The notes under the pieces: model-generated
Databases searched by the model: none
Told to the model about the DNA's origin: nothing
What the model saw: the letters and a program-made list of their open reading frames with translations, nothing else
Assembly: GCA_025922735.1 (NCBI GenBank)
Contig: JAICHI010000031.1
Location: 1-9,422, forward strand
Length of the DNA stretch: 9,422 nt
Direction: 5' to 3'
Source of the DNA: Nitrososphaeraceae archaeon
GTDB taxonomy: Archaea > Thermoproteota > Nitrososphaeria > Nitrososphaerales > Nitrososphaeraceae
Position numbers and translations under genes: made by a program
In this document: positions 1-6,004 of the stretch, piece by piece
Numbering within the stretch: the first letter of the stretch is position 1
Layout: each line of letters starts with the position of its first letter

Positions 1-87
1 TCTGCAAACTAACTAGACTAACTTGCTGTTCTGAAATTAAAAGTGCGGGGGGTGGGATTCGAACCCACGAATCCCTAAGGAACAGGG

Positions 88-108
88 TTGCAGGAACCAG
101 CCGGCTCA
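88..108 (-). other. tRNA intron 2 (21 bases, about position 37/38)
   Basis: Removing 21 bases between A109 and C87 restores a perfect anticodon stem and a normal 14-base variable arm. Because AA occurs at both junctions, the cut can slide: 109-89, the canonical 37/38 site, gives the same product. The anticodon TAG (113-111) can pair with intron CTG (93-91), leaving a three-base AAT bulge (110-108). Beyond it is an intron stem GAGCC/GGTTC (107-103 with 98-94) with a four-base loop. The far bulge includes AA (89-88). The central helix has only three pairs, one of them G-U, so this is a relaxed motif. The boundary is less certain than for intron 1. Confidence 0.65.
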
Positions 109-116
109 TTCTAAGC

Positions 117-153
117 TTCGCACCCTTTTCTTCTTTCTCAAAAGAAAAAGAGA
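117..153 (-). other. tRNA intron 1 (37 bases, position 30/31)
   Basis: Bulge-helix-bulge geometry is visible. CGCA (159-156) pairs with TGCG (122-119) as a four-base central helix. A three-base bulge GGT (155-153) lies on one side and AAG (118-116) on the other. Cutting each bulge between its second and third base, as the archaeal splicing endonuclease does, gives exactly this intron. Its body folds into a pyrimidine/purine hairpin (about 152-141 with 133-123). The site lies within the anticodon stem (30/31), a non-canonical position. The central helix borrows base 25 of the D stem and bases 26-28, so the precursor must refold after splicing. Confidence 0.75.
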
Positions 154-222
154 CCTGCGCCGTTGACCGGGCTTGGCGACCCCCGCGCGCCTAAGAAAGC
201 AAGAACTCTCAGCCAAATTTAT

Positions 223-232
223 CTATTTATAG
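223..232. promoter_or_regulatory. Shared bidirectional TATA-like element
   Basis: CTATTTATAG has self-complementary arms (CTAT/ATAG) and reads as a TATA box on both strands. It lies about 40 bases before the tRNA 5' end on the minus strand and about 35 bases before the mutase ATG at 264 on the plus strand. Transcription starting about 25 bases away would give short leaders of roughly 10-15 bases in both directions. No other AT-rich element lies in this divergent gap. The assignment is by position and composition only. Confidence 0.5.
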
Positions 233-263
233 CTTGGCAACTGTAAAAAACAATATTATAGAT

Positions 264-1634
264 ATGCAAGCAAGCAATATCAAGCCTCGGCTCTTTGGTA
301 CAAATGGAGTACGCGGAGTTTACGGTCAAGAGCTTACACATGATCTTGTGATTGATCTCTGCTATGCACTTGGCACGTACTTCGGCAAAGGGCCCATAGT
401 AGTAGGATATGATGGACGCAAATCGCACCATGTCCTGTCAAAACTTGTCAGATCCACTCTCAACTCCACAGGGCTTGATACTGCAAACGCAGGACTTATC
501 CCGACTCCCTGCTTGCAGTATGCCGCGAAGCGCCTAGGATACAGCGGAGGGGTCATGATAACTGCATCACATAACCCGCCGGAGTACAACGGGATCAAAC
601 CTACTGCGGCAGATGGCGTAGAAATTCCAAGGGAAGATGAGCTGAAGGTCGAGGATATCTATTATTCAAAGAGATTTATCAGGATAGATGGAACAGGTCG
701 CGATTATCTTGATTACAATATTGTCAGTAAGTACATCGAGGCTATGCTTGCCCTCATAGATGTCGACAGGATAAGGCAACGAAAATTCACTGTGGTAATG
801 GATACTGGAAACGGCGCGCAAGCAGTCGTTGCTCCGCTTGTAGCAAAAAAGCTTGGTTGCAAAGTAATCGTCATCAATGGTCAGATAGATGGGGACTTTC
901 CTGGCCGTGGTTCAGAGCCAACACCGGACAATCTTGAAGTGCTCTCAGAAGCTGTCAAATCGGCAAGGGCGGATTTTGGAGTTGCATACGACGGCGACGG
1001 GGATCGTAGCATCTTTTGTGACAACAACGGCATGATCTACATGGGCGACAAGACTGGCGCACTTTTGGTCAAACACTTGCTGTCACAAAAGCATAAGGGT
1101 TCCGAAGTTGTTTGTCCTATCAACACTTCAATGGTACTATCTATAGTAGCAGAACAGGCCGGCTCTAAAATAATTAACACCAAGGTTGGAAGTGTCGAAG
1201 TATCTCGAGAAATGGTGAAGCGCAGCTGCCCGCTTGGGCTGGAAGAGAATGGCGGCTTTATGTACGGCCCGCTAAATGAGGTAAGGGATGGGGCAATGGC
1301 TACTGCACTTGTACTTGATATGATCGCAGCATCTGGCAAGTCACTTTCCGAGCAAATTGCGCAGCTGCCACAGACCTTCCAGTATAAGACCAAGTTTACG
1401 TGTGCTTCACGAGAAGTAGTCGACAGGATAATTAAGATATGCAGCGAGCATGGAAGCCCCAAAAAGGTCGAGACACTTGATGGAGCCAAGATTTGGATCG
1501 ATGAGGAGACTTGGTTGATGTTAAGACCTAGTGGAACTGAACCCCTGATCAGAATGTATGCAGAATCAACTGACAAATCGCTACTGGATTCAAAGGTTGA
1601 TGAATACCGCAGGTATGTGCAGTCCCTGATATAG
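264..1634 (+). CDS. glmM: Phosphoglucosamine mutase / phosphomannomutase family protein
   Basis: A 456-residue alpha-D-phosphohexomutase, normal length for the family. Near the N terminus is the FGTNGVRG motif. The catalytic phosphoserine loop TASHNP is at about 100-105 (Ser102). The metal-binding loop DGDGDR is at 243-248, the sugar-recognition loop LEENGG at about 326-331, and the phosphate-binding RPSGTEP at 421-427, so all four active-site loops are intact. The family interconverts hexose (or hexosamine) 1- and 6-phosphates in the cytoplasm. In archaea this feeds UDP-GlcNAc or GDP-mannose synthesis for glycosylation, and sequence alone does not settle which substrate is preferred. A TTG at 234 would add ten residues, but ATG 264 fits the TATA spacing and puts the conserved domain just after the start. 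It is followed by a 75-base gap with a new promoter, so it is probably monocistronic. Confidence 0.9.
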   Translation: MQASNIKPRLFGTNGVRGVYGQELTHDLVIDLCYALGTYFGKGPIVVGYDGRKSHHVLSKLVRSTLNSTGLDTANAGLIPTPCLQYAAKRLGYSGGVMITASHNPPEYNGIKPTAADGVEIPREDELKVEDIYYSKRFIRIDGTGRDYLDYNIVSKYIEAMLALIDVDRIRQRKFTVVMDTGNGAQAVVAPLVAKKLGCKVIVINGQIDGDFPGRGSEPTPDNLEVLSEAVKSARADFGVAYDGDGDRSIFCDNNGMIYMGDKTGALLVKHLLSQKHKGSEVVCPINTSMVLSIVAEQAGSKIINTKVGSVEVSREMVKRSCPLGLEENGGFMYGPLNEVRDGAMATALVLDMIAASGKSLSEQIAQLPQTFQYKTKFTCASREVVDRIIKICSEHGSPKKVETLDGAKIWIDEETWLMLRPSGTEPLIRMYAESTDKSLLDSKVDEYRRYVQSLI

Positions 1635-1646
1635 GAATGGACAACA

Positions 1647-1656
1647 TTTTTAATAC
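1647..1656 (+). promoter_or_regulatory. TATA-like promoter of the L7Ae-aIF5B operon
   Basis: TTTTTAATAC lies in the gap between the mutase stop and L7Ae. Initiation about 25 bases downstream (near 1677) would leave a leader of about 33 bases, long enough to contain the GGGTGAT site at 1696-1702. This is the only AT-rich element before the five-gene cluster. Confidence 0.5.
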
Positions 1657-1695
1657 GCTAACTATCCTTACACAGAAGAATAAGATGATCCCAAT

Positions 1696-1702
1696 GGGTG
1701 AT
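1696..1702 (+). promoter_or_regulatory. Shine-Dalgarno site fixing the L7Ae start
   Basis: GGGTGAT matches the complement of the archaeal 16S rRNA 3' end (ATCACCTCC) and lies seven bases before ATG 1710. The in-frame GTG at 1698 is part of this site, so it is unlikely to be the start. Confidence 0.6.
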
Positions 1703-1709
1703 AGAAAAA

Positions 1710-2099
1710 ATGAGTAAGCCATATTATGTCAAGTTTGAAACTTCTAAGGATCTGGTAAATGCAGTTTACGAGGCTGTTAGGGTATCAAAGCAGAGCGGTA
1801 AAGTCCGCAAGGGCACCAATGAGACCACCAAAGCTATAGAACGCGGCGTATCAAAGCTAGTTGTAATTGCCGAGGATGTCGAGCCGCCAGAAGTTGTGGC
1901 TCATCTGCCGATCCTCTGCGAAGAGAGAAACGCACCGTTTATCTTTGTACCTAGCAAGCAGCAGCTGGGTGCGTCACTTGGAATCGATGTGGGCTCTGCC
2001 GCTGCCACAATTGTCGATGCTGGCGAGGCTCAACACATTGTTGAACAAGTCGTCAGCTCTATAAGTGCGATGAAGGGAGTGGCAGCCGCCCCGAAATGA
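1710..2099 (+). CDS. rpl7ae: Ribosomal protein L7Ae (eL8), kink-turn RNA-binding protein
   Basis: A 129-residue protein of the L7Ae/L30e/S12e/Gadd45 family. The kink-turn binding segment KGTNETTKAIERG is at 34-46. It is followed by the conserved VVIAEDVEPPEVVAHLP strand-turn-helix and the LG-x-S-LG region (about 86-91). In archaea the protein binds kink-turns in 23S rRNA, in box C/D and H/ACA guide RNAs and in RNase P RNA, so it serves both ribosome assembly and RNA modification. ATG 1710 is chosen because the Shine-Dalgarno site lies seven bases upstream. It is first in the translation operon, 19 bases before S28e. The alanine-rich tail is a usual variation. Confidence 0.95.
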   Translation: MSKPYYVKFETSKDLVNAVYEAVRVSKQSGKVRKGTNETTKAIERGVSKLVVIAEDVEPPEVVAHLPILCEERNAPFIFVPSKQQLGASLGIDVGSAAATIVDAGEAQHIVEQVVSSISAMKGVAAAPK

Positions 2100-2118
2100 T
2101 AGGTGTGGAGACTAATAG

Positions 2119-2337
2119 ATGAGCAGCAAGGCAGCAGAAGAAAAGGTCGTCCCTGCGGAGGTAATCCAGATAGTAGGCAGGACAGGGATCGCCGGCGAAG
2201 TCATACAGGTACGTGTCAAGGTTCTCGAAGGTAAGGATAGAGGCCGGATTCTTACAAGGAATGTCAAGGGTTCTATTCGGATGAACGATATCTTGATGCT
2301 TAGAGAAACCGAGCGTGAGGCCCGCAAGATAAGGTGA
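2119..2337 (+). CDS. rps28e: Small subunit ribosomal protein S28e
   Basis: A 72-residue protein with the S28e core: an OB-fold region ([24 protein letters not shown]), the strand RILTRNVKG, and the typical C terminus [12 protein letters not shown], where basic and acidic residues alternate. It is found in the archaeal and eukaryotic 30S/40S head near the mRNA exit region, with no bacterial homologue. A GGTG site lies upstream (2102-2105). Its stop codon is part of AGGTGAT (2333-2339), which serves as a ribosome binding site for the next gene, implying close translational linkage to L24e nine bases on. Confidence 0.95.
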   Translation: MSSKAAEEKVVPAEVIQIVGRTGIAGEVIQVRVKVLEGKDRGRILTRNVKGSIRMNDILMLRETEREARKIR

Positions 2338-2346
2338 TAATAGTGA

Positions 2347-2562
2347 ATGAGCAAGACAGCAACATCTCTACGCAACTGCTCCTTCTGTGGTAGACATATC
2401 ACCAGTGGACATGGAATCATGCTTGTCAAAAATGACGGACATGTGCAGTGGACTTGCTCGAGCAAGTGCAAGAAGAACATGCGGGTGTTAAAACGTGACC
2501 CACGAAAACTCAAGTGGACAGTTCGTTATGTAAAGGGCGGGCTGCACATGAAAAAGCAATAG
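2347..2562 (+). CDS. rpl24e: Large subunit ribosomal protein L24e (zinc-ribbon)
   Basis: A 71-residue protein with a treble-clef/zinc-ribbon pattern: Cys11-x2-Cys14 and Cys37-x3-Cys41, separated by the SGHG turn and the WTC segment characteristic of L24e. The basic C-terminal half (KRDPRKLKWT) is the rRNA-binding part. It belongs to the archaeal/eukaryotic 50S/60S subunit. Placement after L7Ae and S28e and before ndk and infB is, to my knowledge, a recurring archaeal gene order. All four zinc ligands are present. Confidence 0.95.
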   Translation: MSKTATSLRNCSFCGRHITSGHGIMLVKNDGHVQWTCSSKCKKNMRVLKRDPRKLKWTVRYVKGGLHMKKQ

Positions 2563-2578
2563 TGGTGGTGGATAGGCC

Positions 2579-2983
2579 ATGGCATCTGAGCAAACGCTAA
2601 TTGTTGTCAAGCCAGATGGTTTTAGACGTCATCTGACGGGCAAGATATTGGCGCGCTTTGAAGAAAAAGGCTTCCATCTAAGGGACTTAAAGTTATACAA
2701 TTTCACTAAGGAAAAGGCACAGGAATTTTACTCTGTTCACAAGGACAAGCCATTTTTTGGCGAATTGCTATCTTTTATAATGTCTGGTACCGTCGTGGCA
2801 TGCATCCTAGAGGGCAGTAATGCAGTAAATACGGTAAGGCTCATGATCGGCTCGACCAAGTCATTTGAAGCAGCTCCAGGAACCATCAGAGGTGACTTTG
2901 GCCTCGGGTTTACCGATAATATTATCCACGCTTCGGATTCTCCTGAAAGCTTCATAAAAGAGTCGCGTGTCATTTTTGGCTGA
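2579..2983 (+). CDS. ndk: Nucleoside diphosphate kinase
   Basis: A 134-residue protein, typical of NDK. It has Lys11 in VVKPDG, the GTIRGDF segment (101-107), and the active-site histidine His117 in NIIHASDS. It transfers the gamma-phosphate between nucleoside triphosphates through phosphohistidine, supplying GTP, CTP, UTP and dNTPs in the cytoplasm. A GTGG-rich ribosome-binding-like stretch precedes ATG 2579. It sits between L24e and aIF5B, a GTP-using factor, and its last bases may overlap the start of aIF5B by up to 17 bases. All catalytic landmarks are present. Confidence 0.96.
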   Translation: MASEQTLIVVKPDGFRRHLTGKILARFEEKGFHLRDLKLYNFTKEKAQEFYSVHKDKPFFGELLSFIMSGTVVACILEGSNAVNTVRLMIGSTKSFEAAPGTIRGDFGLGFTDNIIHASDSPESFIKESRVIFG

Positions 2984-4796
2984 TCCAATATACGTGGAAC
3001 TTAGGCAGCCAATCGTCGTAGTTTTGGGTCATGTAGACTCTGGCAAGACTTCGCTACTGGACAACATTCGTGGCACTGCAGTTCAGGCACGAGAAGTGGG
3101 CGGTATAACGCAGCACATAGGTGCAAGTTTTTTACCCATTGAAACCGTCAAAGAGATAACTGGGCCGTTATACGCTAAACTTGCCAAGGCAGAAGCGGCA
3201 ATACCTGGACTGCTTGTCATCGATACACCTGGCCACGAGATTTTTGCGAACCTGCGCACACGGGGCGGCTCTGCGGCCGACATTGCTATAGTCGTTGTCG
3301 ATGTGAATAAGGGTTTTGAAGCTCAGACTATTGAAAGCATGGACATTCTGAAAAAGCGCAGGGTACCATTTGTCATTGCGCTCAACAAAGTCGACAGGAT
3401 TGCTGGCTGGCGCACCTCTACACGATTCATTTCTGAAGATATAAAAAGGCAGGATACCGCTGTGCAGACTTTGCTTGACGAAAAGATATACAGCGTTGTT
3501 GGAATGCTCTCGAGGCTGGGCTATCCATCAGAGGCATTCTGGCGAGTCAAGGATTACACAAAGGAAGTTGCGATAGTACCTGTCAGTGCAAGAACCGGCG
3601 TAGGAATACCGGAACTCTTGGCCGTAATGGTGGGTCTAACACAGCAGTACATGGGAAAGAAACTGGAGCGCCATTCCAAGGATGCTGCAAGGGGTATAGT
3701 GCTTGAATCTAGCGAAGAAACCGGCCTTGGACCGTCTGCAAACATCATCCTTCTTGATGGAGTACTGCATCAGGGCGACAGCATCGTTGTAGGCAAGCGC
3801 GATGGTGCAATTTCCACCAGGATAAAAGCGTTGTTGCTGCCAAAGCCCCTTGACGAAATGCGAGACCCTCGAGACAAATTCAAGCAGGTCAATGAGGTAA
3901 TAGCCGCTGCAGGCTTGAAGATAACCTCGCCGGACCTTGAGGGAGTGCTGGCAGGAAGTCCTGTATACGTTTACAACAACAGTCAGAGGAAGAGCAAAGA
4001 GGAGCTTGACCACCTAAAGTCACTTGTAGAGTCAGAGGTCAAGAATGCGATCGTAAGCAACACACAAACTAGCGGAGTGGTATTGAAATGCGATACTATC
4101 GGCTCGCTTGAGGCCATAGTAGACTTGCTCAAGAAAGCAAATGTTGCCATCCGGATGGCAGACATTGGCAACATCACAAGAAGAGATGTTGTAGAAGCCG
4201 CGGCGGTTAGGGAGACTGACCGCTATCTTGGAGTCATGTTAGGCTTTAACGTCAAAGTGCTTGAAGATGCACAAAAGGAGGCGCAGGATCGTGGGGTGAA
4301 TATCTTTAACGAGCAGATAATCTACAACCTTGTACGAAGCTACACAGACTGGGTAGCATACCAACGTGAACATGAAGAATTGATCATGTTCAATGAGCTG
4401 CCGCCTATATGCAAATTCCAGTTCCTCAAAGGATTCATTTTTAGGCGCAATGACCCCGCTGTCTTTGGCGCTGAGATTCAGGTAGGCAGGCTCAGGCAAA
4501 AGGTGCACGTGATAAATGAAGAAGGTAAGAAGGTAGGCACTGTACATCAAATACAGGAAAGCGGGAAAGCGATTGAGGAAGCAACTGCGGGCATGCAGGT
4601 AGCAGTTTCGGTCAAAGAACCGACAATTGGCCGTCAGATAAATGAGGGCGATGTTTTTTATGCAGATCTCAACAGCAGGCAGGCAAAGCAATTGCTTGAG
4701 AGGTTCAACCACAGACTAAACGATTCCGAAAAGGAAGTTTTGAACACGCTTGTTGCTAAGAAAAGAAAGAGCGACCCGGCCTTCGGGTACCTTTAA
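2967..4796 (+). CDS. infB: Translation initiation factor aIF5B (IF2-like GTPase)
   Basis: A protein of about 600 residues and the archaeal orthologue of eIF5B/IF2, a GTPase that promotes subunit joining during initiation. The G motifs are all present: GHVDSGKT (21-28), GGITQHIGA switch I (45-53), DTPGHE (86-91), NKVD (140-143) and SARTG (207-211). They are followed by the beta-barrel domain II, domain III (about 340-450) and C-terminal barrel IV. There is no long N-terminal extension, as usual in archaea. The start is uncertain. GTG 2967 gives 609 residues and overlaps ndk by 17 bases. TTG 2976 or GTG 2994 are also possible, and no clear Shine-Dalgarno site decides. It ends seven bases before the convergent thioredoxin gene. 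Confidence 0.95.
   Translation: MSFLADPIYVELRQPIVVVLGHVDSGKTSLLDNIRGTAVQAREVGGITQHIGASFLPIETVKEITGPLYAKLAKAEAAIPGLLVIDTPGHEIFANLRTRGGSAADIAIVVVDVNKGFEAQTIESMDILKKRRVPFVIALNKVDRIAGWRTSTRFISEDIKRQDTAVQTLLDEKIYSVVGMLSRLGYPSEAFWRVKDYTKEVAIVPVSARTGVGIPELLAVMVGLTQQYMGKKLERHSKDAARGIVLESSEETGLGPSANIILLDGVLHQGDSIVVGKRDGAISTRIKALLLPKPLDEMRDPRDKFKQVNEVIAAAGLKITSPDLEGVLAGSPVYVYNNSQRKSKEELDHLKSLVESEVKNAIVSNTQTSGVVLKCDTIGSLEAIVDLLKKANVAIRMADIGNITRRDVVEAAAVRETDRYLGVMLGFNVKVLEDAQKEAQDRGVNIFNEQIIYNLVRSYTDWVAYQREHEELIMFNELPPICKFQFLKGFIFRRNDPAVFGAEIQVGRLRQKVHVINEEGKKVGTVHQIQESGKAIEEATAGMQVAVSVKEPTIGRQINEGDVFYADLNSRQAKQLLERFNHRLNDSEKEVLNTLVAKKRKSDPAFGYL
4757..4788 (-). terminator. Possible terminator for the thioredoxin gene
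   Basis: On the minus strand, just past the thioredoxin stop, ACCCG (4788-4784) and CGGGT (4778-4774) form a five-base stem with a five-base loop. A pyrimidine-rich, T-heavy tract follows (4770-4757). The element lies within the 3' end of the convergent aIF5B coding region. Archaeal termination depends mainly on T tracts, so the hairpin may be incidental. Confidence 0.3.
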
Positions 4797-4803
4797 GATC
4801 CAA

Positions 4804-5163
4804 TTACTGGTACTTTTGAAGCAAGCCTTCCAGACCCTTTTCCCCTACTGCACCAACTGCCCTGTCCACAGCCTTGCCGTTCATAAACATGATAAATGTT
4901 GGAATGGCGTAGACGTCGTAGCGCATTGCAATCCCTTGGTTGTCGTCTACATTCAATCTTCCAAATGCCACCTTGTCGCCATATTTTTTTGCCAGCTTGT
5001 CAAATATAGGAAGCATGAACTGGCAAGGGCCGCACCATGTTGCCCAAAAATCCACCAATACCGGCTTGCTGCCTCCCACGATCTCATCAAAATTTCTCTC
5101 GGTCAATTCTACCAGGCCGCTACTAGCAGCGTGTATGCTTGCCGTTTTCCTTTCTTCACCCAT
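4804..5163 (-). CDS. trxA: Thioredoxin
   Basis: A 119-residue single-domain thioredoxin with the redox motif WCGPC at 43-47, the preceding FWAT strand, the buried Asp38 (VDF) and the cis-proline loop AIPTF (Pro88). It reduces protein disulfides in the cytoplasm, normally recharged by a thioredoxin reductase not in this window. An N-terminal extension of about 16 residues precedes the fold and does not look like a signal peptide (charged, no hydrophobic run). It is convergent with aIF5B, seven bases away. A TATA-like TTAAATAATA about 30 bases before the ATG predicts an almost leaderless mRNA. Confidence 0.95.
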   Translation of the reverse strand: MGEERKTASIHAASSGLVELTERNFDEIVGGSKPVLVDFWATWCGPCQFMLPIFDKLAKKYGDKVAFGRLNVDDNQGIAMRYDVYAIPTFIMFMNGKAVDRAVGAVGEKGLEGLLQKYQ

Positions 5164-5190
5164 GTTTAGACAAGATACAAGTACATGAAT

Positions 5191-5200
5191 TATTATTTAA
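5191..5200 (-). promoter_or_regulatory. TATA-like promoter of thioredoxin
   Basis: Minus-strand TTAAATAATA is centred about 32 bases before the ATG at 5163. The predicted start near 5169 leaves a leader of only about five bases. Confidence 0.45.
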
Positions 5201-5277
5201 GATTTATTGGCTGGTTGCATGCATTTTGAGGGCTAGGCATCTTTTTTAGACGAAAAATTACCTAATTCTCCTAACTG

Positions 5278-5305
5278 AAAAAGGGAATAAGGCCTCAGTG
5301 CCTTA
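5278..5305 (-). terminator. Hairpin plus T tract downstream of L11
   Basis: Minus-strand TAAGGC (5305-5300) and GCCTTA (5293-5288) form a perfect six-base stem with a six-base loop. TTCCC and a run of five T (5282-5278) follow. It lies about 106 bases after the L11 stop. Another T6 run (5343-5338) nearer the gene is an alternative end point. The rest of the 5164-5410 gap shows no coding potential that I can support. Confidence 0.4.
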
Positions 5306-5410
5306 GCTGTAGTCATCAAGAATGTTAGGGCAGGCGCAAAAAAGCTTGCTACATGATCTCACTGATCGTTGTTATAGAGGATATTCACAACTGTTATGGT
5401 TTCGCTGCTA

Positions 5411-5899
5411 TTAGGAATTCTCGAGGAGGGCATCATGATTGCCTGCAGCAATATCTGCATATGCTTCTTTTGCAGGTTTGCCTTCGACCTTTACGCCCAT
5501 ACTAACGCAAGATCCGAGGACCTCTTTGACAGCACCTCTCAGATCCTTAGCGTAAGAGCCATCAATCTTCATCTTGGCTATTTTGACAGCACTTGCCATC
5601 GACAGGTCGCCAACATAATCCCTGCCGGAGGTGCCTGAGCCCTTTGGTATCCCTGCCTCTTTTGCCACCAGAGCAGTTGTAGGCGGGATGCCAACTTCAA
5701 CCGTAAACTTTTTTGTTTCGGTATCCACCTCTACTTTGACTGGAACCTTCATGCCGGGAAAATCCTTTGTCTTTTCGTTAATGGTATTTACCACTTGCAG
5801 CACATTGACGCCCATCGGACCCATTGCTGGACCCAGAGGTGGCCCTGCATTAGCTTCTCCCCCGCTTACTAGAGCCGAGATGGATTTCTTTTCGCCCAT
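5411..5899 (-). CDS. rpl11: Ribosomal protein L11 (uL11)
   Basis: A 162-residue protein from the ATG at 5899, the usual archaeal L11 length. The N-terminal domain contains NAGPPLGPAMGP (about 17-29), the proline-rich region of the GTPase-associated centre. The C-terminal domain has PKGSGTSGRDYVGDLS followed by the 23S rRNA-binding helix. It forms the stalk base where translational GTPases dock. An upstream ATG at 5917 would add six residues; the family length and the TTATAA at 5927-5932 favour 5899, but an AT-rich element near 5942-5948 could serve 5917. L1, L10 and L12, often linked to L11 in archaea, are not adjacent here; the next gene downstream is thioredoxin. Confidence 0.95.
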   Translation of the reverse strand: MGEKKSISALVSGGEANAGPPLGPAMGPMGVNVLQVVNTINEKTKDFPGMKVPVKVEVDTETKKFTVEVGIPPTTALVAKEAGIPKGSGTSGRDYVGDLSMASAVKIAKMKIDGSYAKDLRGAVKEVLGSCVSMGVKVEGKPAKEAYADIAAGNHDALLENS

Positions 5900-5923
5900 A
5901 ATATCCAAGCAGTGCATTTAGCC

Positions 5924-5934
5924 AAATTATAATT
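5924..5934 (-). promoter_or_regulatory. TATA-like promoter of L11
   Basis: AATTATAATTT on the minus strand is centred about 30 bases before ATG 5899, so the mRNA would have a leader of only a few bases. A second AT-rich element (5942-5948) is about 28 bases before the alternative ATG 5917. Confidence 0.4.
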
Positions 5935-5968
5935 CTTGCTCTTATATTGAGCGCCGATGGTAGCTTTG

Positions 5969-5986
5969 ACAGGTTTTTAAACCTGT
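5969..5986. promoter_or_regulatory. Inverted repeat over the regulator's TATA box (candidate operator)
   Basis: ACAGGTTT, TT, AAACCTGT is a perfect inverted repeat with eight-base arms and a two-base spacer. Its centre TTTTTAAA (5974-5981) is also the best TATA candidate for the regulator gene, about 28 bases before ATG 6005, so that mRNA should be essentially leaderless. A dimer bound here would block TBP/TFB. Autoregulation by the downstream winged-helix protein is an inference from position. Confidence 0.5.
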
Positions 5987-6004
5987 GATGTGTGTTAATG
6001 CCGG

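Larger units (their letters stand above)
44..186 (-). tRNA. tRNA-Leu (anticodon UAG), split by two introns
   Basis: Read on the minus strand, 186-180 (GCGGGGG) pairs perfectly with 51-45 (CCCCCGC), followed by discriminator A at 44. The D arm is 177-159 with GCC/GGC stem and GG in the loop. The T arm is 68-52 (GTGGG, TTCGAAT, CCCAC). A 14-base variable region (82-69) with a small stem makes it class II, and A73 favours leucine over serine. No anticodon loop can be made from continuous sequence. Joining 186-154, 116-109 and 87-44 gives an 85-base tRNA with stem CAGGG/CCCTG and loop CTTAGAA, anticodon TAG at 113-111, closely matching the archaeal tRNA-Leu(UAG) pattern as I remember it. CCA is not encoded. 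A short T-rich stretch follows (42-34). The tRNA call is firm, Leu-UAG strong, exact junctions inferred. Confidence 0.88.

Noticed and set aside
83..94. Reading the 3' anticodon-stem strand of the tRNA as CCTG at 94-91
   Set aside because: It would give a G-U closing pair, a 22-base variable region and a tRNA of about 93 bases. Using CCCTG at 87-83 gives a perfect five-pair stem and an 85-base tRNA.
140..158. A single-intron tRNA with anticodon CTT read directly after the first half of the anticodon stem
   Set aside because: CTT is a lysine anticodon, but the long variable arm and overall body are leucine type, and the stem would not close.
4239..4712. Long minus-strand open frame inside aIF5B, and similar frames opposite the mutase and rhomboid genes
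   Set aside because: Shadow frames: the opposite strand encodes intact conserved motifs and these translations show no family resemblance.
5275..5318. Box C/D guide RNA (minus-strand TGATGA, then CTGA 14 bases later) in the gap after L11
   Set aside because: No convincing C' or second D box follows, and the same bases are better explained by the perfect TAAGGC/GCCTTA hairpin with a T run.
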